Shown here: positions 6,153 through 14,808 of the stretch, piece after piece
Layout: the number at the start of each line of letters is the position of its first letter
Numbering within the stretch: position 1 is the first letter of the stretch
Assembly (NCBI GenBank): GCA_031255615.1
Contig: JAIRSD010000049.1
Coordinates: 1 to 17,287, forward strand
Direction of reading: 5' to 3'
Origin: Treponema sp.
GTDB lineage: Bacteria > Spirochaetota > Spirochaetia > Treponematales > Breznakiellaceae
DNA length: 17,287 nucleotides
Translations under genes and position numbers: made by a program
The notes under the pieces: model-generated
Told to the model about the DNA's origin: nothing
The model's database searches: none
What the model saw: the letters and a program-made list of their open reading frames with translations, nothing else

Positions 6153-7190
6153 TCAATGCTTCCCAAGGAACCGTTTTATCATGGCCGCGAATCCGCCGGA
6201 GGGCCTTAACTCGCTTTTCTCCATCCGGTCCACGATATGCTGGACGCAGAGGCTTGCCCTGCACTTGGGATCCACCACCATGAAGGGCCGCTGCCGCAGC
6301 ACCGCCTGGGGTACCGCCGAATCGTCGTACACAAAACCCAGGTAATCCACCTTGAGGTTGAGGAACTGGCCGGCGATATTGGTCATCCGGTCGGCGACTT
6401 TTTTCGCCTCCGCCACGCTTTTTACCCGGTTTACCACCAGTTTGAGTCCCATGTTGGGGCTTTCATATTCGGTGGCGATAATCTTGATGATTCCATAGGC
6501 ATCGGTGATGGCGGTAGGTTCGGGAGTGGTGATGATGACCGCATCGTCGGCGGCGGCTATGAAATCCATCACATTGCTGGATACACCGGCGCTGGTATCA
6601 ATGATGATAATGTCCGCCGCCGAAAGGGTTTCCAGTTCATTGATAAAATTCTGCCGCTCGTCGTCGTTCATGTTGGCGATCTGCGAAAAGCCCGACGCGC
6701 CGGGGACGATGGAGATGCCGTAATCGGTTTCCACCAAAATATCCCGCATGGTCTTTTGTTTGCGGATCACATGGTAGAGGTTGTATTTGGGGATCACGTT
6801 GAGGATCACGTTTACATTGGCAAGCCCCAGGTCGGCGTCCATGACCACCACCTTTTTCCCCAGCCTGGCATAGGCCAGGGCGAGGTTCACCGAAAGGTTG
6901 GTCTTTCCCACCCCCCCCTTGCCGGAGGTAACGGTGATGATCCGGGTTTTTTCGTCCCGGCGGGGCAGATCAGGGCGGCGGGAGCCCATCCCGGCCTTCG
7001 CCGTTCCGCCGTCACCGGAGGGTACGGTAAAATGGGCGGTAAAGGTCGAAGATCCAGCTGTTAAATCTTCTTTAAGCGAACCAGCGGTGGCCCCCGGGCC
7101 GGGGTTCCCGCTTACGGAACCGGTTCCGACCCCCGCGGCGGGGCCCCGTTGCCGTACAATTTCCCGCAGCCGTTCAGCTTGATCTTCCAT
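6153..7190 (-). CDS. flhG: FlhG (YlxH/MinD-like) flagellar number regulator ATPase
   Basis: 345-residue ParA/MinD-superfamily ATPase. The N-terminus [12 protein letters not shown] carries the DQAxxLR motif that in characterised FlhG proteins stimulates the FlhF GTPase. A Gly/Ser/Pro linker (about 16-80) separates it from the ATPase domain. The deviant Walker A is [10 protein letters not shown] (89-98), the switch I-like [10 protein letters not shown] is at 118-127, and the Walker B-like IIIDTSAG is at 195-202. The C-terminal [13 protein letters not shown] is an amphipathic, MinD-like membrane-targeting helix. It limits flagellar number together with FlhF at the membrane and C-ring. The ATG lies 3 bases after the flhF stop. 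The Walker A glycine codons form an eight-base run (6911-6918), a potential slippage point in an essential motif. Confidence 0.95.
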   Translation of the reverse strand: MEDQAERLREIVRQRGPAAGVGTGSVSGNPGPGATAGSLKEDLTAGSSTFTAHFTVPSGDGGTAKAGMGSRRPDLPRRDEKTRIITVTSGKGGVGKTNLSVNLALAYARLGKKVVVMDADLGLANVNVILNVIPKYNLYHVIRKQKTMRDILVETDYGISIVPGASGFSQIANMNDDERQNFINELETLSAADIIIIDTSAGVSSNVMDFIAAADDAVIITTPEPTAITDAYGIIKIIATEYESPNMGLKLVVNRVKSVAEAKKVADRMTNIAGQFLNLKVDYLGFVYDDSAVPQAVLRQRPFMVVDPKCRASLCVQHIVDRMEKSELRPSGGFAAMIKRFLGKH

Positions 7191-7193
7191 GCT

Positions 7194-8483
7194 TTATTTA
7201 CTCCACTGGATCTCGTCGTATTTATCAACGGGAAACCGTTTTTCAATTTTTTCCCGGTCAACCTTGAAGCCTTCGAGTCTGCACAGGAGCCAGGCTATAT
7301 CGGCCCTTTGAATATCGGTAGGCACGGTCTGGCCGGTGGTGATATAGGAAACGGCCTTTCCCCTTTCCGCCAGGACGCTGATCACGTTCCCTATCCTCAT
7401 GGTCTCGTCCATTTTCGTGATGATCACCGATTGATAGTCGAAGGGTTCAAACTGCCGAAGAATATCCTGGAGGTCGCTGGTTTTGGTGGCGGCGGCCAGG
7501 GTAAGGTGGACCTCCGCCTTGCTGCCGCAGGCATCCAGGATATGCTTCATCTCCCCCAGCTTTACCGCGTCCCGTGGGCTTTTTCCAAAGGTGTCAATAA
7601 GGATAAGGTCTACGCCTTCGGAAAAAAGGGCCACGGTCTTGCGGAGTTCCTCGTGGTTGTCCACGTAGGCCACGGGGATCCCCATGATCTCGCCGTAGGC
7701 CTCAATTTGGTTCCGGGCGCCGATTCGGAGGGAATCAATGGTGATCATTTTTATCCTTAGGGGGGGCTTCCCCGAGTTGGGGAGGCCGTAGACCGCCGCC
7801 AGCTTGGCGATGGTGGTGGTCTTGCCTACCCCCGTGGGACCCACCAGAATCATGACCCGGGGGGGCCGGGAGGGCGGTTTTTCCCGGAAAATACTGAGGC
7901 TCTCCCCGATCATCTCCAGGCTCTTGTCCTGGAGGGCTTCAAAATCTTCCAGGATCTCCAGGGGACATTCCTTCCTAATCCGGGCGGCTATCATTTCCTG
8001 GTAGGTGGAAGAAAAATCGTTTGACTCAAAAAAATTCCGGATCCGTTTCAGGCCGGGGTGTTCTTCCGAAACCGGCTGGGCTTCCTGATCCATCTTTTCT
8101 TTGATTTCCTGGACGGTCCGAAGAACCCGCTGCATATCCGGGTCCTTTCCCGCCGCCGCCAGGACCCGCCGTTTAGCCTCCTCAAGATCCAGGGGTTCGC
8201 CGTGGAGGCCGGGATAATTCAAGCGCCCCTCATCGACGGGGGATGATTTAATCCCGCCGGGACCGGATTTAAGATCCTGATAGTTCGGGAGGCCGGGCCC
8301 ACTTTTTCCGTAGCGGCTGGGAACATAACCGGAGACTTCGATTCCCTCTCTGGTAAAAAGGCCGAAAATACCGCCCAGCCTGATAGTTTTCCGGCGGAGG
8401 ATGCGGTAATCGTCGCCATATTTTGCCCGGAGCTTGTCCTTACATTCATCCCAATCGTGAGCCTGTTCGGTAAACTGTTCCAT
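7194..8483 (-). CDS. flhF: FlhF, SRP-type GTPase for flagellar placement
   Basis: 429 residues. The N-terminal B domain (1-55) holds the family pattern of a short helix and YGDDYRILRRKTIRLGGIFGLF. A variable linker follows, then the N domain helices (about 140-200) and G domain (208-410). G1 is GPTGVGKTT (215-223), the G2-region strand ITIDSLRIGA is at 248-257, G3 is DTFGKS (297-302), and G4 is TKMDE (356-360) with the following GNVISV strand. FlhF marks where flagella are built and recruits early basal-body proteins. The usual G3 is DTAGR; here Phe and Lys replace Ala and Arg. It sits directly between flhA (10-base gap) and flhG (3-base gap), the partner that activates its GTPase. Confidence 0.95.
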   Translation of the reverse strand: MEQFTEQAHDWDECKDKLRAKYGDDYRILRRKTIRLGGIFGLFTREGIEVSGYVPSRYGKSGPGLPNYQDLKSGPGGIKSSPVDEGRLNYPGLHGEPLDLEEAKRRVLAAAGKDPDMQRVLRTVQEIKEKMDQEAQPVSEEHPGLKRIRNFFESNDFSSTYQEMIAARIRKECPLEILEDFEALQDKSLEMIGESLSIFREKPPSRPPRVMILVGPTGVGKTTTIAKLAAVYGLPNSGKPPLRIKMITIDSLRIGARNQIEAYGEIMGIPVAYVDNHEELRKTVALFSEGVDLILIDTFGKSPRDAVKLGEMKHILDACGSKAEVHLTLAAATKTSDLQDILRQFEPFDYQSVIITKMDETMRIGNVISVLAERGKAVSYITTGQTVPTDIQRADIAWLLCRLEGFKVDREKIEKRFPVDKYDEIQWSK

Positions 8484-8493
8484 GGTCTATCCC

Positions 8494-10614
8494 TTATGCC
8501 GCTGCCTGATTTTCCAGTTTGATAAGCCCCACCGATTCCAGAATAATATCCCGGGCTATTTCGGGGTTTGAAATAACCGCCAATTCCGGTATTTCCCGTT
8601 CCGTGGAGGACTTTACCAAAGCACGGGCGGCTTCCGAGCAAAAGATTACCGCCGGCCAGCCCTTTTCCTGCACCAGGGCGACGGAGCGGGAGAGGGACCG
8701 GATCCAGAGCAGGCGGGTCTGGGGGTCCAGGGCGGATACAGTGCCGGAACTGGTCTTTACCTGGCTGTCGACGATTTTCTGCTCCAGGGCCGGATCCAGC
8801 ATGAGAACCCGGAGTACATGCTTGTCGTCGGCATACTGCTGGCAAATTTGCATGGACAGGGCCTGCCGGGCTTTTTCGACAAGGAATTCCGGATCCCGGG
8901 AAACGGGGCCGTAATCGGCAACGGCCTCCAGAATGGAGACGGTGTTGCGGATAGAGACCCGTTCCCGCAAAAGCCCCTGGAATACCTTCTGAATTCCCCC
9001 CAGTGTCGCGGCCGCCAGGGCCTCCTCCACCACCACAGCGTACTCTTTCCGCAGCGTTTCCAGGATTTCCTGAGTCTCCTGGCGGCCCAGAATATCCTGG
9101 GCGTGGCGCTTGATAATCTCCGTCAAATGGGTGGCGATAATTGAGGGGGGATCCACCACCGTATAGCCTGCCCGTTCCGCCTCGTCCCGCCGGTCTTCAC
9201 TGACCCAGACGCTGGGAAGTCCAAAGGCGGGGTCCAGGGTTTCTTCTCCGGGGATCTCCTCCACCACCTGTCCCGGTTTGATACAGAGGTAGTAGCCAAT
9301 ACGGATCTTTCCTCGGCCCACATCCACTCCTTTTATTTTAAAACAATACTCCGAAGGTTCCAGTATCATGTTATCAATGATCCGTATTTTGGGGATCACG
9401 AGACCCAATTCCAGGCCGGACTGGCGGCGGACCCCCTGGAGCCGTTCCAGGAGTTCCGCCCCCTTATCCTTATCCACCAGGGGGATGAGGCCGTAGCCCA
9501 GTTCCAGGGACAATGCGTCCAGGGGCACGATGGGGGACATTTCCCCCGCGTCCCGGGGCTTTCCCTTTTCCTGGGACTTGGACATCATTTGGTCGAAGGT
9601 GGCCTTCCGCCGCTTAACCCGGCCAATGTGGAAGGCGTAGAAAGCCACCAGAACGGCCAGGGGGATAAGAACGTACCAGGGGAAGCCGGGGAGCAGGGCA
9701 AAAAAGACCAGAACCCCCGCGGACACCCAGTAGATCTTGGCGTCCCGGGAAAATTGGGCTGCCACCTGTTCCCCCAGATCCCCCGGCGCCGCAGCCCGGG
9801 TTACTACGATACCCATAGCGGTGGAGATCAGGAGGGAGGGAAGCTGGCTTAAAAGTCCGTCCCCTACGGAGAAGGCGATGTAGTTGGTCAGGGCCTGGCT
9901 GATGGGTTCCCCGTGAATCACCGTGCCGATGATGATCCCCCCCAGGACGTTTACCACGGTGATAAAGATTCCCACCTTTACGTTGCCGGAGATAAATTTA
10001 CTGGCCCCGTCCATGGACCCGTAGAACGAGAGTTCCAGATCCAATTCCCGCTTGCGGGCCTGGGCTTCCTCCTCGGTGATGCTGCCGGAATTGAATTCCG
10101 CCTCGATAGACATCTGCTTTTGGGGCATGCCGTCCAACTGGAACCGGGCCGCCACTTCCGCGACCCGGGTGGCCCCCTTGGTGATCACCAGGGCCTGAAC
10201 GGCGATGATCACGATAAAGATGATAAAGCCCACCACCAGGCCGGTGGTCCCGCCGGAACCTACCACAAAGCTGGAAAAGGCCCGGATCATCCGGCCGTCG
10301 AAGCGGGCCCCCTGGGTAAGGATGAGCCGGGTGGATGACACGTTGAGGGCCAGGCCGAAGACGGTAACCACCAGCAAGACCGTGGGAAAAAGGTTGAAGT
10401 CCACCGCCTTGCGGGTATACAGAACAATAAGCAGCACCAACAGGGAAAATATCAGGTTAAGGGCCATGCAGGCGTCGAGCAGCACCGTGGGCAGGGGAAT
10501 CACGATCATTACCACAATGGTGATGACCCCCATGGGAATAAGCATATCCTGAATATTGCCAAAGAGGTTCCTTCCGGCGGCAATACCGCCGGAGGAGCTA
10601 ACCGAATCAGACAT
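8494..10614 (-). CDS. flhA: FlhA, export gate protein of the flagellar type III system
   Basis: 706 residues, normal for FlhA. The N-terminal half has eight predicted membrane helices (from about 23 to 330) with the cytoplasmic FHIPEP signature loop at about 145-178 (KGATRVAEVAARFQLDGMP then QKQMSIEAEFNSG). SMDGASKF (200-207) contains the conserved aspartate linked in the family to proton-driven export. The C-terminal half (about 345-706) is the cytoplasmic ring domain that docks chaperone-substrate complexes. Compared with the common MPGKQMxIDADLNAG form, this copy has Gln for Gly and Glu for both Asp residues, a conservative shift. GGAGG lies nine bases before the ATG. It is followed by flhF after 10 bases. 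Confidence 0.97.
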   Translation of the reverse strand: MSDSVSSSGGIAAGRNLFGNIQDMLIPMGVITIVVMIVIPLPTVLLDACMALNLIFSLLVLLIVLYTRKAVDFNLFPTVLLVVTVFGLALNVSSTRLILTQGARFDGRMIRAFSSFVVGSGGTTGLVVGFIIFIVIIAVQALVITKGATRVAEVAARFQLDGMPQKQMSIEAEFNSGSITEEEAQARKRELDLELSFYGSMDGASKFISGNVKVGIFITVVNVLGGIIIGTVIHGEPISQALTNYIAFSVGDGLLSQLPSLLISTAMGIVVTRAAAPGDLGEQVAAQFSRDAKIYWVSAGVLVFFALLPGFPWYVLIPLAVLVAFYAFHIGRVKRRKATFDQMMSKSQEKGKPRDAGEMSPIVPLDALSLELGYGLIPLVDKDKGAELLERLQGVRRQSGLELGLVIPKIRIIDNMILEPSEYCFKIKGVDVGRGKIRIGYYLCIKPGQVVEEIPGEETLDPAFGLPSVWVSEDRRDEAERAGYTVVDPPSIIATHLTEIIKRHAQDILGRQETQEILETLRKEYAVVVEEALAAATLGGIQKVFQGLLRERVSIRNTVSILEAVADYGPVSRDPEFLVEKARQALSMQICQQYADDKHVLRVLMLDPALEQKIVDSQVKTSSGTVSALDPQTRLLWIRSLSRSVALVQEKGWPAVIFCSEAARALVKSSTEREIPELAVISNPEIARDIILESVGLIKLENQAAA

Positions 10615-10629
10615 AAATTACCGCCTCCA

Positions 10630-11793
10630 TCATGCGCCCAGGGCTTCCCTGCGCCGCCGTTCCTCGTTGATGCCCATGACCTTGCTGAGAATTTTCGCCA
10701 CTATCTGCCAATAGGCTATGGGGACGAAATCTCCGACCTCGGTTTCCGCATAAAGAGCCCGGGCCAGGGGGCGGTTTTCCACCACCGGCACCCCGTTATC
10801 CCGGGCGATACGGCGGATTTGCAGGGCCGTCTCGTCTTCCCCCCTGGCGGTTATCTGGGGGGGCTGCATGGTCCCCTGGTGGTACTCCAGGGCCACGGCG
10901 TAGTGGGTCGGGTTGGTGATCACCACGTCGGCCTTTTTTACATTAACCGCCATATTCTGGGTCATCATCTGCCGCAGCCGGGCGCGGACCCGGGAACGGA
11001 CATAGGGATCCGCCTCGTACATCTTCCGCTCTTCTTTTACCTCTTCCCGGCTCATCCGCAGGGATTCGATATAACGCCAGCGCTGGAATATATAATCCGG
11101 TATGGAAAGGGCGAGGAGCAGCAGGGCGCTGATGATGAGCAGCTTGATCGCCAGGAAGGACACCGTCGTAACCCCCGTCCACAGGCTGGCCCTTTCCAGG
11201 TTTATGAGTTTTTCCAGATCCGCAGTGATCAACAGATAGGAGGTAAAGCCGATGATCCCCATCTTAACGATGGATTTGATAAAGTTGAACAGGCCGTCTA
11301 CGGAAAAGAGGGTCCGCTGAAAATACTGGCCGAAACGGGGAAGGACCTTGGTAAAATCCGGGGTTATGGGTTTGGTGCTAAAGATAAATCCCGTCTGTAC
11401 CAGATTGGAGATGATTCCTGACAGCATGGCGGTAACGACCAGGGGCAGGACAAGGCGGACAAAGTACTGGAAAAAGAGTCCCGCCACAAAACGATCCCTC
11501 ACAGGGTCCAGTTCAAAGGAGCGGGTAAAAAAGAAACGCAGCATTTCTACACTGGTCCGCAGCATGGAAGGGCCCAGAAAAAGCAGCACAATCGCCGGGA
11601 GCAGCAGGCCCAGCGCGCCGATGAGTTCCTGGCTTTTGGCAACCCGGCCTTCCTCCCGGGCTTTCTGGATCTTGTATTCCGACGGTTCTTCGGTGCGGCC
11701 CTCGTCTTCCGCGGCGAACCACTGAAGGTCGATAGCCAGGGCCGCGGCAAGATCATTCCGGCGGTGGAATTCGGCGGTAAAAGCGGGGTTCAC
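10630..11793 (-). CDS. flhB: FlhB, substrate-specificity switch of flagellar export
   Basis: 387 residues. A 30-residue N-terminal extension (about 1-30) precedes the conserved EGRTEEPSEYKIQKAREEGRVAKS region. Four membrane helices follow (about 56-74, 105-130, 170-192, 208-232). The cytoplasmic domain contains the self-cleavage motif NPTH at 294-297, with catalytic Asn-294 and Thr/His intact; cleavage between Asn and Pro switches export from rod/hook to filament proteins. The C-terminus ends in a basic helix. The chosen start is GTG at 11793, overlapping the TGA of fliR (GTGA), which implies translational coupling. No strong Shine-Dalgarno is seen, so a slightly later start cannot be excluded. 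Confidence 0.95.
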   Translation of the reverse strand: MNPAFTAEFHRRNDLAAALAIDLQWFAAEDEGRTEEPSEYKIQKAREEGRVAKSQELIGALGLLLPAIVLLFLGPSMLRTSVEMLRFFFTRSFELDPVRDRFVAGLFFQYFVRLVLPLVVTAMLSGIISNLVQTGFIFSTKPITPDFTKVLPRFGQYFQRTLFSVDGLFNFIKSIVKMGIIGFTSYLLITADLEKLINLERASLWTGVTTVSFLAIKLLIISALLLLALSIPDYIFQRWRYIESLRMSREEVKEERKMYEADPYVRSRVRARLRQMMTQNMAVNVKKADVVITNPTHYAVALEYHQGTMQPPQITARGEDETALQIRRIARDNGVPVVENRPLARALYAETEVGDFVPIAYWQIVAKILSKVMGINEERRRREALGA

Positions 11794-12632
11794 GGGCCGG
11801 CCCCCGGGCCGGAAATTTGCGGCCCCGCCCGGATCAGAAGATCCTGAAAACTGGCAAAGCCTGAATCAATGACCCGGCTAAAGGCTTCCGTCATGTAGGG
11901 CAGGGAAACAAAGATGAGGAGGAAGGTTACGGTGATGGAGATGGGGAAACCTTCGGAAAGGATGTTGATCTGGGGGGCGGCTTTGGAAATGAGCCCCGTG
12001 GTCAAGGATACAAGGAACAGAGTGCCTAAAATCGGCATGGAAATGACCAGGGCATCCAGAAAAAGCCGGGAAAGCCCCGCCAGAAGCATGCCCAGGACGT
12101 GTTCGCGGCCAGAGGCCAGGGAAGCGGTGCTGAGGGACTGGAGGGAACGCCAGAATCCGCCCAGAAAAAGTTCCTGGAATCCGCCGGATAATAAAAAAAC
12201 CAGCATGGCTATGAGGTTCAGGTACTGGCCCATGAGGGGGTTTTCGATTTGGGAAAGGGGATCGAAGGTTTCCGAAGCCCCGAATCCCATTTGGAGAGAG
12301 AAAAACTGGCCCGCGGTGGTGAAGGCGGAGAAAATAATGGTGATGAAGAATCCGGTGATCACCCCGATCACCGCCTCCCCAATAATGAGAAAGAAAAAAT
12401 ACAGGCCCTGGGGGTTAAGGACAGCCGGATCAACGCTCAACAGGGGGTAGCTCCCCGCCTGGGGGAGGACTGCAAAGGCCGCCAGGGCCGCCAGGGAGAT
12501 CTTCGCCGCCTGGGGGATCGCGTCGGAGGAAAGGAGGGGGGCGGTTTCGATGATCGCCAGGGCCCGAACCGCGATAAGCAAAAAGGCGGGGGTCCAGCGG
12601 AGCAGCTCGTTCAAGAGATCTTCGGTGATCAT
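11790..12632 (-). CDS. fliR: FliR, flagellar export gate membrane protein
   Basis: 280 residues, slightly longer than the common 255-265. About six hydrophobic helices are visible (roughly 10-30, 40-58, 75-100, 130-155, 178-205, 215-240). The family-typical ETAPLLSSDAIPQAAKISLA lies near residue 28, and the helix-turn GFGASETFDPLSQIENPLMGQ near 118. FliR joins FliP and FliQ in the helical export channel of the basal body. The ATG lies 3 bases beyond the fliQ stop, and the end overlaps the flhB start by 4 bases. Confidence 0.95.
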   Translation of the reverse strand: MITEDLLNELLRWTPAFLLIAVRALAIIETAPLLSSDAIPQAAKISLAALAAFAVLPQAGSYPLLSVDPAVLNPQGLYFFFLIIGEAVIGVITGFFITIIFSAFTTAGQFFSLQMGFGASETFDPLSQIENPLMGQYLNLIAMLVFLLSGGFQELFLGGFWRSLQSLSTASLASGREHVLGMLLAGLSRLFLDALVISMPILGTLFLVSLTTGLISKAAPQINILSEGFPISITVTFLLIFVSLPYMTEAFSRVIDSGFASFQDLLIRAGPQISGPGAGP

Positions 12633-12635
12633 CCG

Positions 12636-12905
12636 CTAACCCGCCATTCTGGGGATCATCCTGAATAACTGGACCGTATAATCCCGCAGATGGGAAAACA
12701 TCCAACCCCCCAAAAGCATGAGCACCAAAAGGATGGTAACCACCTTGGGCACAAAGGTAAGGGTCTGTTCCTGTATTGAGGTCGTGGCCTGGAGAATCGC
12801 CACCAGGAGCCCCACCGTCAGGGCGAAAAACAGCATGGGGGCGGCCAGGTACAGGACTTCCAGCACCCCTCCCCGCAGCAAAGCGACCGCTTCCCCGACC
12901 GTCAT
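12636..12905 (-). CDS. fliQ: FliQ, flagellar export gate membrane protein
   Basis: 89 residues, exactly the usual size. Two transmembrane helices (about 16-38 and 50-70) flank the conserved loop ILQATTSIQEQTLTFVPK, the family signature. FliQ subunits pack around the FliP/FliR channel of the export gate. It lies 3 bases after fliP and 3 bases before fliR, so the three genes are almost certainly co-translated. Confidence 0.96.
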   Translation of the reverse strand: MTVGEAVALLRGGVLEVLYLAAPMLFFALTVGLLVAILQATTSIQEQTLTFVPKVVTILLVLMLLGGWMFSHLRDYTVQLFRMIPRMAG

Positions 12906-12908
12906 CCC

Positions 12909-13745
12909 TTACCCCTGCATAAAAGAATGGACCAGTTGATCCGTCAAAAGCCCCCAGCCGTCCACCAGAACAAAAAGGATAAGTTTAAAGGGCATGGATA
13001 TCATTACCGGGGGGAGCATGATCATACCCATCGACATGAGGATGCTGGCCACCACCATGTCGATAATGATGAAGGGGATAAAGAGGAGAATTCCTATCTT
13101 AAAGGCCACGGTCAGTTCGTTCAGGATAAAAGCCGGTATCAGTACATAGGTGGGGACATCGGCCAGGGTTTCCGGCCGTTCCAGGCCCCGCATGGCCATA
13201 AAGAGCCGGATGTTCTCCGGCTTTCCGGCCATTTGGCGGTACATAAAAAGCCGCAGAGGGGCCTCCGCCTCCCGGTAAGCCTCCTGGACCGACAGTTCCC
13301 CCTCGGAAAGGGGCCTGATGGAATTGGCGTAAATGGTCTCGAAGGTGGGCCACATGATGAAGACGGTCATAAACAGGGAGATTCCCAGAAGCACCTGATT
13401 GGGGGGCACCTGCTGGAGGGAAAGGGCCCGTTTGATGAAGTCCAGCACGATGGAGATTCGCAGGAAGCTGGTCACCAGGATAATGAGGCTGGGGGCCAGG
13501 GAAAGGACCGTTAAGAGGAGCAGGAGCTGGAGGGAAAAGGCCGCTTCCTGCCCGGTCTGGGGGTTCCGCACCGAAAGATCGATAAAGGGGACCACCGGCG
13601 CGGGGGGCGGGGTAGGAATGTCCATGGTCCCCTGGGTAGACAGATCGGGAAAGGCCGGCTGGGTCTCCTGGGCCTGGACAGCCAGGGCCGGAAACAACAA
13701 GCCCGCGGCCAGGAGGAGAGATATGCCTGTAAAGCGCCCCATCAA
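12909..13745 (-). CDS. fliP: FliP, flagellar export channel protein
   Basis: 278 residues. A cleavable signal peptide (about 1-26, ending ALAVQA) and a Pro-rich periplasmic stretch (to about 50) precede the conserved body. The signature SLAPSLIILVTSFLRISIVL is at about 81-100, followed by the QVPPNQVLLG motif, the periplasmic segment with FMYRQM, and the C-terminal pair of helices ending near SMPFKLILFVLVDGW. FliP forms the pentameric core of the export channel. The ATG overlaps the fliO stop by 4 bases (ATGA), so translation is coupled. Confidence 0.97.
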   Translation of the reverse strand: MMGRFTGISLLLAAGLLFPALAVQAQETQPAFPDLSTQGTMDIPTPPPAPVVPFIDLSVRNPQTGQEAAFSLQLLLLLTVLSLAPSLIILVTSFLRISIVLDFIKRALSLQQVPPNQVLLGISLFMTVFIMWPTFETIYANSIRPLSEGELSVQEAYREAEAPLRLFMYRQMAGKPENIRLFMAMRGLERPETLADVPTYVLIPAFILNELTVAFKIGILLFIPFIIIDMVVASILMSMGMIMLPPVMISMPFKLILFVLVDGWGLLTDQLVHSFMQG

Positions 13746-14401
13746 AGCCCCCTGAGTCTATCGCCGCGCCGGCGGATCCTCTCCACCAGATTATCCTGAA
13801 CCAGATCGTCCTGAGCTTCCCGGCCCCCCTCGGCCGGGGGGAATTCGGCGGGTTCCTGCCGCATGACTCCCAGGCGGCGAAGCAGGGATCGGAAATCCCC
13901 GGTCCTGACGGAGGCTCCGTTCCGCCGGGATTCTTCGAGGAAGAGGGTGTCCAGGGCTTCCTGTTCCGTAATATCGGCGACAAGGGAAATTCCCCCCTCC
14001 CCGGCGCCCACCAGCCAGGCCCGGGTCCCCAGGGCCACGACATGAACAAAACGGCCCGGTCCCAGGCGGACGCTTGCCAGAATCCGCAGGCTGGGGTTAA
14101 GCAGGTCCCGGGGCTGGGAAAACTTTTTTACCGCATAGACCACGCCGTAGATTGCGGCGGCGGTTACTACAAGGAGGAGAATGGTACGGAAGATGACAAA
14201 ACCGGAGACCGGTCCTGGTTCAGGAATGGAGATGCCCGGAACATTCTCTCCCAAGAGGATCTCCCGTTCTGCCGAATCGGGAAAACCGGAATTTCCGGCG
14301 CCCCCGGCAGCCTCCTGGGATCCAAGACAAGGCACCCCCACTCCTGCACCAGCCAGTACAAGAATCCATAGGCAAATTTTGAAATGACGCACCCATGACA
14401 A
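13742..14401 (-). CDS. fliO: FliO (FliZ in treponemal naming), export gate assembly protein
   Basis: About 219 residues from TTG at 14401. A signal-like hydrophobic N-terminus (SWVRHFKICLWILVLAGAGV) is followed by a periplasmic spacer. One transmembrane helix lies near FVIFRTILLLVVTAAAIYGVVYAV, then the FliO core strand pattern with LGPGRFVHVVALGTRAWLVG and ISLVADI. A charged C-terminal tail follows, longer than in enteric FliO. FliO is a scaffold for FliP assembly. Start choice: GGGAGGGG at 14413-14420 would lie inside the gene if the TTG at 14428 were used. With TTG 14401 the spacing is rather long (11 bases), and CTG at 14407 has better spacing but is a rare start. Unlike the rest of the block, the upstream neighbour fliY is separated by a 390-base repeat insert. 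Confidence 0.88.
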   Translation of the reverse strand: MSWVRHFKICLWILVLAGAGVGVPCLGSQEAAGGAGNSGFPDSAEREILLGENVPGISIPEPGPVSGFVIFRTILLLVVTAAAIYGVVYAVKKFSQPRDLLNPSLRILASVRLGPGRFVHVVALGTRAWLVGAGEGGISLVADITEQEALDTLFLEESRRNGASVRTGDFRSLLRRLGVMRQEPAEFPPAEGGREAQDDLVQDNLVERIRRRGDRLRGL

Positions 14402-14412
14402 TTTCAGTTTTT

Positions 14413-14420
14413 CCCCTCCC
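14413..14420 (-). promoter_or_regulatory. Ribosome binding site upstream of fliO
   Basis: GGGAGGGG on the minus strand. It is the only good Shine-Dalgarno match near the fliO start and argues against the TTG at 14428. It lies 11 bases before TTG 14401 and 5 bases before CTG 14407. Confidence 0.5.
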
Positions 14421-14476
14421 AAGTACAAACTGAATGTCCGAAAGTTCTTTAGTGAAAAATCTCAGACCTAATGTTC

Positions 14477-14505
14477 ATGTTATCCGATCCCCGAAAAAAA
14501 GTCTA
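14477..14505 (-). promoter_or_regulatory. Candidate promoter ahead of fliO
   Basis: On the minus strand TAGACT (14505-14500) and TAACAT (14482-14477) are 17 bases apart, each 4/6 to the sigma-70 consensus. The overlapping TCGGATAA is 6/8 to a sigma-28 -10 (GCCGATAA) but lacks a fitting TAAA at the expected distance. The position, about 75 bases before the fliO start and downstream of the repeat insert, is where a rescue promoter would be useful. The match is weak. Confidence 0.3.
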
Positions 14506-14525
14506 GGGCTGAAATGAAAATTACG

Positions 14526-14544
14526 GCGATTTTCAGTTTGGCGG
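14526..14544. repeat. 19-base boundary repeat, copy 1
   Basis: GCGATTTTCAGTTTGGCGG matches GCAATTTTCAGTTTGACGG at 16977-16995 in 17 of 19 positions, same orientation. In both places it marks the edge between an A/T-richer gene leader and GC-rich hairpin DNA, so it may be an element end. Confidence 0.5.
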
Positions 14545-14564
14545 ACTCCGGTAATTGGAAACAG

Positions 14565-14687
14565 CGGGCATCCCTGCCGGCGGCTGAACCAAAACGCTTT
14601 GCATTTCGATTTTTGGCGGAGTTTCGCGACGGAGCGCGAAACTCCCCGCGCAGGCAAGATCCCTGAAGTTTTTGCGAAGCAAAAACT
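14565..14687 (+). repeat. Hairpin chain, left half of composite element B
   Basis: GCGGGCA/TGCCGGC around TCCC (about 14564-14581, one mismatch) is an inverse-orientation copy of the GGGA-loop hairpin. GAACCAAAA starts at 14586 with a degenerate hairpin and TTTTTGG (14610-14616). GGAGTTTCGCG (14618-14628) pairs with 14635-14645 around a six-base loop. AGTTTTTGC (14667-14675) pairs with 14679-14687 around GAA. The AACCAAAA, TTTTTGG, GGAGTTT-hairpin order repeats that at 1180-1235. No gene is seen in 14429-14816. Confidence 0.7.
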
Positions 14688-14692
14688 CAGAA

Positions 14693-14808
14693 CTCCCCCC
14701 GGCAGGGATGCCGGGGGGAGCCGCGCAAGGGATAGAAGCGAAACAAAAACCCGCAGGGTTTTTGTTAGAGCGGATAGCCCGGTCCCCGCCGCAGGCGGGG
14801 ATGCGCCC
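14693..14808 (+). repeat. Composite structured element, copy B (candidate structured RNA)
   Basis: Parts in order: CTCCCCCCGGCA/TGCCGGGGGGAG with loop GGGA (14693-14720, 12 bp perfect); core CCGCGCAAGGGATAG (14721-14735); hairpin AACAAAAACCC/GGGTTTTTGTT with loop GCA (14742-14766); core CGGATAGCCCGG (14771-14782); hairpin CCCCGCC/GGCGGGG with loop GCA (14784-14800); ATGCGCCC (14801-14808). Cores are identical to copy A; helices are not, but remain paired. It ends 8 bases before the fliY stop codon, on the strand opposite to the flagellar genes. Confidence 0.75.

Noticed and set aside
14693..14808. Firm assignment of the element to a named Rfam family such as HEARO
   Set aside because: No nuclease gene (HNH or RuvC) is present in the window and I could not run a covariance search; kept only as a testable idea.
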